In this document: in pieces, positions 58,205 to 64,000 of the stretch
How the letters are laid out: the number at the start of each line of letters is the position of its first letter
Position numbering within the stretch: the stretch's first letter is position 1
Source of the DNA: Pseudotabrizicola alkalilacus
GTDB lineage: Bacteria; Pseudomonadota; Alphaproteobacteria; Rhodobacterales; Rhodobacteraceae
NCBI RefSeq assembly: GCF_003443995.1
Contig: NZ_QWEY01000001.1
Span: 620,001-684,000, forward strand
Reading direction: 5' to 3'
DNA length: 64,000 nucleotides
Position numbers and translations under genes: made by a program
The notes under the pieces: model-generated
Databases searched by the model: none
What the model was told of the DNA's origin: nothing
Seen by the model: only the letters and a program-made list of their open reading frames with translations

Positions 58205-58228
58205 GGGCGGGCCGCCAAAGGCCCGCCC
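58205..58228 (+). terminator. Stem-loop between TAXI binding protein and permease genes
   Basis: GGGCGGGCC (58205-58213) pairs perfectly with GGCCCGCCC (58220-58228) around a 6-nt loop, with no T-run. It lies in the 78-nt gap after the binding-protein stop, comparable to the stem-loops at 544-571 and 5801-5822. Confidence 0.65.
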
Positions 58229-58247
58229 GCAGCGGCCAGGGAGGGCT

Positions 58248-60338
58248 ATGATGACCAAAGACAAAGCTGACGCCGTGCTGGAGGCGCACAATCCGCATGA
58301 CCCGCTGGCCCAAGGCTTCCCGCCGGGATGGGAGGGGCGGGCGCTGTTCTGGATCGCCATCGCCTTTTCGGTGTTCCAGATCCTGACCGCCGCGCATCTG
58401 GTCGATTTCGCCAGCCAGATCACCCGTGCCATCCATGTGGGCTTCCTGTTGCTGCTGGGTTTTCCGCTGCTGGCGTTGATGCGCGGGGCGGGGCCTGCCA
58501 TCCGGCTTGCGGCATGGGGTCTGGCCGGGCTGTCGGTCGCGGTCGCGTATTATCAATGGCTGGAATATGTGCCGCTGTTGATGCGCGCGGGCGATCCGCT
58601 GCCGATGGATATCGTGGTCGGCGTCATAGCACTCGCCACCGTGTTCGGCGCGGCCTGGGCGATGATGGGGGCGGCGCTGCCGATCATTGCGGGCAGCTTC
58701 CTCGCCTATTGCCTCTGGGGCGAGTACCTGCCCGCACCGCTGAACCATCGCGGCTATGATTTCGCGCAGGTGGTCGAGCATATGGCCTACGGCACCGAAG
58801 GCATCTACGGTATTCCCACCTATGTCTCGTCCACCTTCATTTTCCTGTTCATCCTGTTCGGCGCCTTTCTGGAAAAGGCGGGGATGATCAAGCTGTTCAC
58901 CGATGTCTCGCTTGGCCTTGTCGGGCACAAGATGGGCGGGGCGGCAAAGGTTTCCGTGCTGTCCTCCGGCCTGATGGGCACCATTTCCGGTTCCGGCGTC
59001 GCCAATGTCGTCACCACCGGCCAGTTCACCATTCCGCTGATGAAACGCTTTGGCTACCGCCCGGCCTTTGCCGGCGGGGTCGAGGCAACGGCCAGCATGG
59101 GCGGGCAGATCATGCCGCCGGTGATGGGGGCCGTCGCCTTCATTATGGCCGAGACCCTTGGCGTGGCCTATATCGAGGTGGTCCGCGCCGCCATCATCCC
59201 AGCCATCCTGTATTTCGCCGCCGCCTTCTGGATGGTGCATCTGGAGGCTGGCCGGATGAACCTGCGCGGGCTGTCAAAGGCGGAACTGCCCTCACCCATG
59301 GCTGCGCTGAAACAGGGCTGGCACCTGATTTTGCCGCTGGCGGTGCTGGTCTGGCTGTTGTTCTCGGGCTACACACCGCTGTTTGCGGGCACCGTCGGCC
59401 TTGGCCTGACGCTGATGCTGATCCTGGGGGCCAGCGTGGCGCTTGGCCTGCCTGCCGGGGTGATCCGCATCATCTTCTGGATCGGGCTCGGCTTTGCCGC
59501 CGGGGCGTTCCTGCAATGGGGCATCTGGGTGGTGGCGGGCGTGGTCGCCGGGCTGATCGCGCTCAACGCCCTGTCCAAAGGCGGGCGTGAGACGCTGATC
59601 ATCTGCCGCGACGCCTTGGCCGATGGCGCGAAAACCGCGCTGCCGGTCGGCATCGCCTGCGCGCTGGTCGGCATTATCATCGGCACCATGACCCTGACCG
59701 GGGCGGCCAACACCTTTGGCCAGTTCATCGTGGGTGTGGGCGAATCCAGCCTGTTCCTCAGCCTCGTGCTGACCATGATCACCTGTATCGTGCTGGGCAT
59801 GGGCATCCCCACCATCCCGAATTACATCATCACGTCGTCGATCGCGGGACCGGCGCTGCTGGAACTCGGCGTGCCGCTGATCGTCAGCCACATGTTCGTG
59901 TTCTACTTCGGCATTCTCGCCGACCTGACCCCGCCGGTCGCACTGGCCTGCTTTGCCGCCGCCCCGATTGCCAAGGAACGTGGCCTGACCATCTCGATCC
60001 AGGCGGTCAAGATTGCGGCGGCAGGCTTCGTGATCCCGTTCATGGCGGTCTATACCCCCGCCCTGATGCTGCAGGACGGCGGGCCGCTGGCCGCCAGCAT
60101 CGGCTTTATCCCGGCGGTGATCTATGTGGTCAGCAAAACCGTGCTGGCCATCGGCCTTTGGGGCATCGCGGTGATCGGCTGGCTCGGCACCTCGCTGACC
60201 CTGTGGCAGCGCGCCCTTGCCATGGTGGCTGCGGGGGGCCTTGTGGTGGCCTTGCCTGCCACCGACGCCATCGGCTTTGCACTGGTGCTGGCCTTTGTCG
60301 CCCAGCACCTGCTGCTGCGTCGCAGGGCTGCCGCGTGA
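58248..60338 (+). CDS. TRAP transporter fused permease (4TM/12TM)
   Basis: A 696-residue membrane protein in which the small (Q) and large (M) TRAP permease parts are fused, as usual for TAXI systems. About 17-19 hydrophobic segments are visible. DctM-like motifs are SGLMGTISGSGVANVVTTGQFTIPLMKRFGY in parts (about 240-270), GGQIMPPVMGAVAF (about 284-297) and PTIPNYIITSSIAGPAL. A second ATG follows directly (58251), and GGAGG at 58240-58244 fits that one slightly better. Its stop overlaps the DUF1850 GTG start. Confidence 0.94.
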   Translation: MMTKDKADAVLEAHNPHDPLAQGFPPGWEGRALFWIAIAFSVFQILTAAHLVDFASQITRAIHVGFLLLLGFPLLALMRGAGPAIRLAAWGLAGLSVAVAYYQWLEYVPLLMRAGDPLPMDIVVGVIALATVFGAAWAMMGAALPIIAGSFLAYCLWGEYLPAPLNHRGYDFAQVVEHMAYGTEGIYGIPTYVSSTFIFLFILFGAFLEKAGMIKLFTDVSLGLVGHKMGGAAKVSVLSSGLMGTISGSGVANVVTTGQFTIPLMKRFGYRPAFAGGVEATASMGGQIMPPVMGAVAFIMAETLGVAYIEVVRAAIIPAILYFAAAFWMVHLEAGRMNLRGLSKAELPSPMAALKQGWHLILPLAVLVWLLFSGYTPLFAGTVGLGLTLMLILGASVALGLPAGVIRIIFWIGLGFAAGAFLQWGIWVVAGVVAGLIALNALSKGGRETLIICRDALADGAKTALPVGIACALVGIIIGTMTLTGAANTFGQFIVGVGESSLFLSLVLTMITCIVLGMGIPTIPNYIITSSIAGPALLELGVPLIVSHMFVFYFGILADLTPPVALACFAAAPIAKERGLTISIQAVKIAAAGFVIPFMAVYTPALMLQDGGPLAASIGFIPAVIYVVSKTVLAIGLWGIAVIGWLGTSLTLWQRALAMVAAGGLVVALPATDAIGFALVLAFVAQHLLLRRRAAA

Positions 60339-60691
60339 CCTGTCTGATGGCCGGGGCGCTGGTGCTGGCGCTGTCCGGTCCCGGCTTTACCCTGCACTGG
60401 ACCCATTCGGTCGAGAAAACCGAATGGGTCGAGGAGTGGCAGGTTCGCCCGCACAGCCTGCGCCTGACCCAAGCCCGCATCAAAGGCTCCGGCGCGGGGA
60501 TGGAGCCGGGGCCGGATGCGGTGCGGGAAGGCGGCTGGTGGGTCTGGTCGCCGCAAACCGAAGTGCCCGCGCTGCACCTCGCCGCCTCGGGCAGCACCGG
60601 CGCGGGCTGGCAGCTGTGCGACGGGGCCACCTGCCACACGCTTGGGGCCAAGGCGGGCGGGGCGATCACACTCGCCCCCTGCCCGTCATGA
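60335..60691 (+). CDS. DUF1850 protein of TAXI-TRAP operon
   Basis: A 118-residue protein. An N-terminal hydrophobic segment (about residues 4-16) suggests export or anchoring, followed by the DUF1850 pattern LHWTHSVEKTEWVEEW, a later GAGMEPGPDA and a C-terminal LCDGATC. DUF1850 genes typically sit beside TRAP 4TM/12TM permeases; function is unknown, perhaps assembly or periplasmic regulation. GTG 60335 overlaps the permease stop (GTGA), and the stop overlaps lhgO (ATGA). An ATG four codons in is the alternative start. Confidence 0.82.
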   Translation: MTCLMAGALVLALSGPGFTLHWTHSVEKTEWVEEWQVRPHSLRLTQARIKGSGAGMEPGPDAVREGGWWVWSPQTEVPALHLAASGSTGAGWQLCDGATCHTLGAKAGGAITLAPCPS

Positions 60692-61884
60692 GAACCGCCG
60701 ATCTGGTCATCGTGGGCGGCGGCATCGTCGGCCTTGCCACCGCTCTGGCGCTGCAACAGCGCCAGCCAGCGGCGCGCATTCTGCTGCTGGAAAAGGAGCC
60801 GTCGGTCGCCCTGCACCAGACCGGCCGCAACTCCGGCGTGATCCATGCCGGGGTCTATTACCCGCCCGGCAGCCTCAAGGCGCAGTTCTGCCGTCAGGGC
60901 GCACAGGCCACCCGCGCCTTTTGCGATGCGCACGGGCTGGCTTATGAGGACTGCGGCAAGCTGATCGTCGCTACGGACGAAAGCGAACTGCCAAGGATGG
61001 AGGCGCTGTTTCAGCGCGCCAGCGCCAATGGCATCCCAATCGAGCGCGTGACTCAAGCGCAGGCCCGCGACTGGGAGCCGAACATCGCCGCCATCGGTGC
61101 GCTCTGGTCGCCCACGACCGGCATTGTCGATTACGCCGCCGTCGCCCGCAAGATGGCCGACCTGTTCACGGCCCGTGGCGGCACGCTGGAAACCGGCACC
61201 GACGTCGTTTCAGGTCAGGAAACGGCCCAGGGCATCACCCTGACCACCCCCACCGGCCCCATTCAGGCGGCCAAGGCGGTGTTCTGCGCCGGTCTTCATG
61301 CCGACCGGATGGCCGCGACCATGGGCCTTGAGCCAGATTTCCGTATTATCCCGTTCCGTGGCGAGTATTTCCGCATCCTCAACCAGCCCGCCGATCTGGT
61401 CCGCCGTCTGATCTATCCGGTGCCCGACCCGGAAAGACCTTTCCTTGGGGTCCACCTTACGCGCAAAATGGGCGGGGGGTTCACTGTGGGGCCGAATGCC
61501 GTGCTGGCACTGAAACGCGAAGGCTATGCCCGATCCGACCTGTCGCCGCGCGATCTGGCGGCGGCCTTTGCATGGCCGGGGTTCTGGCGGATGCTGGCGC
61601 GCAATGCCCGGCCCGCAATGGGAGAGTTTGCCGCCTCAATCAGCACCGGGCTTTATCTGAAAAAGGTGCAGCGCTATGCCCCGCACCTGACCCGCGCCGA
61701 TCTGGCCCCCTACCGCGCCGGGGTGCGGGCGCAGGCGGTCGCGCGTGATGGCAGGCTGATCGACGATTTCCTGTTCCTTGATGGCCGCCACAGCCTGCAC
61801 GTCTGCAATGCCCCATCGCCCGCCGCCACCGCCGCCCTTCCCATCGCCAGCCACATCGCCGACCGGCTGCTGGGGGGCACATGA
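60688..61884 (+). CDS. lhgO: L-2-hydroxyglutarate oxidase/dehydrogenase
   Basis: A 398-residue FAD-dependent oxidoreductase of the DAO family. The N-terminal dinucleotide motif is VIVGGGIVGLATALAL (about residues 6-21), then LLEKEPSVALHQTGRNSGVIHAGVYYPPGSLKA in parts, the LhgO hallmark with HAG-V-YY-P. RGEYFRI and HLTRKMGGGFTVGPNAVLA are also typical. It oxidises L-2-hydroxyglutarate to 2-oxoglutarate, passing electrons to the quinone pool in E. coli LhgO. Both ends overlap neighbours by 4 nt (ATGA), so it is translationally bound to the transporter and the sensor kinase. Confidence 0.92.
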   Translation: MRTADLVIVGGGIVGLATALALQQRQPAARILLLEKEPSVALHQTGRNSGVIHAGVYYPPGSLKAQFCRQGAQATRAFCDAHGLAYEDCGKLIVATDESELPRMEALFQRASANGIPIERVTQAQARDWEPNIAAIGALWSPTTGIVDYAAVARKMADLFTARGGTLETGTDVVSGQETAQGITLTTPTGPIQAAKAVFCAGLHADRMAATMGLEPDFRIIPFRGEYFRILNQPADLVRRLIYPVPDPERPFLGVHLTRKMGGGFTVGPNAVLALKREGYARSDLSPRDLAAAFAWPGFWRMLARNARPAMGEFAASISTGLYLKKVQRYAPHLTRADLAPYRAGVRAQAVARDGRLIDDFLFLDGRHSLHVCNAPSPAATAALPIASHIADRLLGGT

Positions 61885-63626
61885 CGGGCCGCAGCACCCT
61901 GATGCCGCTGTTGGCGGCACTGGTCGCGGCCGCGCTTGCAGGGCTGATCGCGGAACGCTGGGCCACCACCAACCTGCACGAAACCCTCGACCGCTCGCTC
62001 CTGCTGACTGCCCGCGCGGTTGAGGCCGAGATCGACCGCTTCCGCGCGCTGCCCGATGTCGCGGGCGAGGATGCCCGCATCCGCGCCGCGCTGACCGACC
62101 CGAGCGCACTCGATGCCGCCAACCGCTATCTGGAAACCGTCTCTGCCCATGCCGGGGCCTCTGATCTGTTCCTGATCAACGCGAGCGGGCAGGCGATTGC
62201 CGCGTCGAACTGGAACCGTCCCGGCAGTTTTGTCGGCGAACACTACAGCTTTCGCCCCTATTTCACGCTGGCGATGGAGTCCGGGCGCGGTCAGTTCTAT
62301 GCCATCGGTGTCACCACCGGGGTGCCGGGCTATTTCCTGTCCACCCGTGTCACCTCGGGCAACCAGACCGGGGTGCTGGTGGTGAAACTGGACCTGTGGC
62401 CGTTGCAAGCGACGTGGCGCAGCGCGGGCGCGCAGGTGGCGCTGGCCGATGCCGATGGCGTCATTTTTCTGTCGGGCCGCGAAGACTGGCTCTACCGCCC
62501 GCTTGCCCCGCTTGCACCCGACGCACTGGACCGGCTGGCCGCCACCCGCACCTATGATGGGGTCGATCTGGCCCAAAGCCCGCCGCTTTTGCCCCGCGCG
62601 CCCTTGGGGGCCGATGCCACCGGCGACGGCTGGATCGCCCGGCTGACCGCGGTCGAGGGCACCGGCTGGCGGCTGATCGCGGCGCGCCCCAGTGCCGATG
62701 TGACCGGGCTGGCCCTTGGCTGGGCGCTGATTGCAGCACTTCTGGCCCTCGCCGCCGCCGCCGGTCTGAAAACATGGGAACAGCGCCGCCAGCTCATCGC
62801 CCTGCGCCTGTCGCAATCCGAACGGCTGGAAGCGATGGTCGCTACCCGCACCGCCGACCTTGCGCGCGAGGTGGATGCCCGCCGTCAGGCCGAATCCGAT
62901 CTGCGCGCCGCGCAGGAGCATCTGATCCATGCCGAGAAAATGGCCGCCCTTGGCCGCATGTCCACCGCCATCGTGCATGAAATCAGCCAGCCCCTCGCCG
63001 CGATGGAGGCAACACTTGCCGCCGCAGAAATCGGTCTGCCCGCCAGCGATACCGGCACCGCGCCCCGCCTTGCCACCGCACGCGGGTTGATCCGCCGGAT
63101 GCAGCGCACCACCAAACACCTGAAAAGCTTTGGCCGCAAAGAGGCGGGGGAGCGCAAGCTGATCGACCTTGCGCCGGTCATCACCTCGGCGCTGGAACTC
63201 GTCACCCCCCGCGCCCGCGCGGTGGGGGTGATCCCGGCGTTCACCCAGAGCGGCGGCCCCGTCACCGTTCTGGCCGGGGCGGTGCGGATGGAGCAGGTGG
63301 CAGTCAACCTGATCCTCAACGCGCTCGACGCGGTTGAGGGACACCCCGCCGCCACCATCACCGTTACCCTCGGCACCGCAAACGGCACCGCGCAGCTGAC
63401 CGTCACCGACACCGGCCCCGGCATCGCCGCCGATCTGCTGCCGCGCGTGACCGAGCCGTTCTTTTCCACCAAGACCACCGAAGGCCTTGGCCTTGGCCTC
63501 GCGATCTCCAAGGCGATCCTGTCCGAATTCGGCGGTGATCTGGTCATCACCTCCACCCCCGGTCAGGGCACGACCGTCACCGTCTCCCTGCCGCTCGCCG
63601 AACCCGTGCGCGAGGCTGCCGAATGA
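61881..63626 (+). CDS. DctB-like sensor histidine kinase
   Basis: A 581-residue membrane kinase. One helix near residues 7-25 and another near 273-296 enclose a periplasmic double-Cache-like sensor domain (about 30-270; SDLFLINASGQAIAASN, VGEHYSFRPYF, GVPGYFLSTRV), the DctB arrangement for C4-dicarboxylates. A coiled coil (300-350) leads to HisKA with His366 in IVHEISQPLAAM, then an HATPase with NLILNALDA (N-box), DTGPGI and GLGLGLAISK (G-boxes). Start and stop overlap lhgO and the regulator by ATGA. It probably senses the substrate of the TAXI transporter. Confidence 0.93.
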   Translation: MTGRSTLMPLLAALVAAALAGLIAERWATTNLHETLDRSLLLTARAVEAEIDRFRALPDVAGEDARIRAALTDPSALDAANRYLETVSAHAGASDLFLINASGQAIAASNWNRPGSFVGEHYSFRPYFTLAMESGRGQFYAIGVTTGVPGYFLSTRVTSGNQTGVLVVKLDLWPLQATWRSAGAQVALADADGVIFLSGREDWLYRPLAPLAPDALDRLAATRTYDGVDLAQSPPLLPRAPLGADATGDGWIARLTAVEGTGWRLIAARPSADVTGLALGWALIAALLALAAAAGLKTWEQRRQLIALRLSQSERLEAMVATRTADLAREVDARRQAESDLRAAQEHLIHAEKMAALGRMSTAIVHEISQPLAAMEATLAAAEIGLPASDTGTAPRLATARGLIRRMQRTTKHLKSFGRKEAGERKLIDLAPVITSALELVTPRARAVGVIPAFTQSGGPVTVLAGAVRMEQVAVNLILNALDAVEGHPAATITVTLGTANGTAQLTVTDTGPGIAADLLPRVTEPFFSTKTTEGLGLGLAISKAILSEFGGDLVITSTPGQGTTVTVSLPLAEPVREAAE

Positions 63627-64000
63627 CCGCGCGGCTGTTTGTTGTGGAAGATGACGACGATCACCGCGCCGCCTTGTGCGATCTGATGCAGGCGGCGGGC
63701 CACCGCGCGCAGGGGTTTGCCACTGCTGCTGATGCGCTTGCCGCGCTGACCGACCCGCCTGATCTGATCCTCACCGATCTGCGGATGCCGGGGATGGATG
63801 GCCTTGCCCTGCTGCGCTCCATCCGCGCGCTGCCGCTCGATCTGCCGGTTATTTTGCTCACCGGCCATGGCGACATTGGCCATGCGGTGCAGGCGATCCG
63901 CGCCGGGGCCGATGATTTTCTGGAAAAGCCCTATGATGCCGCCCATCTGATCGCCGTCGTCGCCCGTGCGCTCGCCGCCAGCGCCACAAGGGCCGAGGTC
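63623..64000 (+). CDS. DctD/NtrC family response regulator (3' partial)
   Basis: The first 126 codons of a response regulator, cut by the window end. The receiver domain is complete: VVEDDDD acidic pocket (residues 7-13), Asp52 in LTDLRMPGMDG, Thr in LLTGHGD and Lys in FLEKPYDAAHL. Homology with DctD and overlap with a DctB-like kinase imply a sigma-54-interacting AAA+ domain and Fis-type HTH beyond the window; that part is not seen. ATG 63623 overlaps the kinase stop. Confidence 0.88.
   Translation, partial: MTARLFVVEDDDDHRAALCDLMQAAGHRAQGFATAADALAALTDPPDLILTDLRMPGMDGLALLRSIRALPLDLPVILLTGHGDIGHAVQAIRAGADDFLEKPYDAAHLIAVVARALAASATRAEV

Overview
The window looks like chromosomal DNA of an alphaproteobacterium of the order Rhodobacterales (Rhodobacter/Paracoccaceae type). 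The GC content is high, and the F1 ATP synthase genes (delta-alpha-gamma-beta-epsilon) stand apart from F0. TRAP transporters of two classes, DUF2125, a Hint_2 protein, an H-type lectin next to atpC and a CIRCE-controlled groESL operon all fit that group. This placement is inferred from gene content and sequence style; no rRNA or tRNA gene was seen. No insertion sequence, integrase, CRISPR array or prophage cluster is visible.

Layout. 1-4203: a TRAP transporter (solute-binding protein cut by the window edge, small and large permeases), an amidase and a tiny membrane protein. 4242-6836 (minus): an ABC importer with an NMT1/THI5-like binding protein. 7105-10516: 2-keto-3-deoxygluconate kinase, a GlxA-type AraC regulator and a Hint-domain protein. 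10761-14481: rpsD, then hisC-tyrC-extensin-like in one overlapping run. 14490-23188: DUF2125, a ChaC-type cyclotransferase, a TolQ/MotA-like plus OmpA/MotB-like motor pair, clpA, gloB and a methyltransferase. 23521-28363: atpHAGDC. 28484-37135: H-type lectin, soluble chemoreceptor-like protein, prs, isomerase, threonine aldolase, YcgN, ribF, MaoC hydratase, HAD hydrolase and Mn-dependent pyrophosphatase. 37136-45802: TraB/GumN protein, groES-groEL behind a clear promoter and CIRCE operator, a glycosyltransferase, a beta-helix protein and a SulP transporter.

46158-55874 is the most coherent accessory block: AMP-forming acetyl-CoA synthetase, adenylate kinase (which recycles its AMP), a DUF4212 small subunit, a sodium:solute symporter, a cNMP/CBS/DUF294 nucleotidyltransferase-like protein, a small membrane protein, a single-domain response regulator and a membrane protein that fuses a pseudo-histidine-kinase to a DEDDh exonuclease. 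It reads as acetate uptake and activation plus an unusual signalling arm, and is my best candidate for an incompletely described system. 55890-64000 holds a D-lactate-type dehydrogenase and then a TAXI-TRAP operon (binding protein, fused permease, DUF1850) that overlaps L-2-hydroxyglutarate oxidase and a DctB/DctD-like two-component pair running off the window end.

In all three solute-binding-protein transport operons a strong GC-rich stem-loop sits directly after the binding-protein gene, consistent with differential expression. Other structure outside genes includes a 16-nt hairpin repeat in two distant intergenic regions, a perfect 22-bp inverted repeat, and near-identical terminators after groEL and the beta-helix gene. 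Several starts were moved downstream of the longest open frame because of Shine-Dalgarno position or overlap with the upstream stop.
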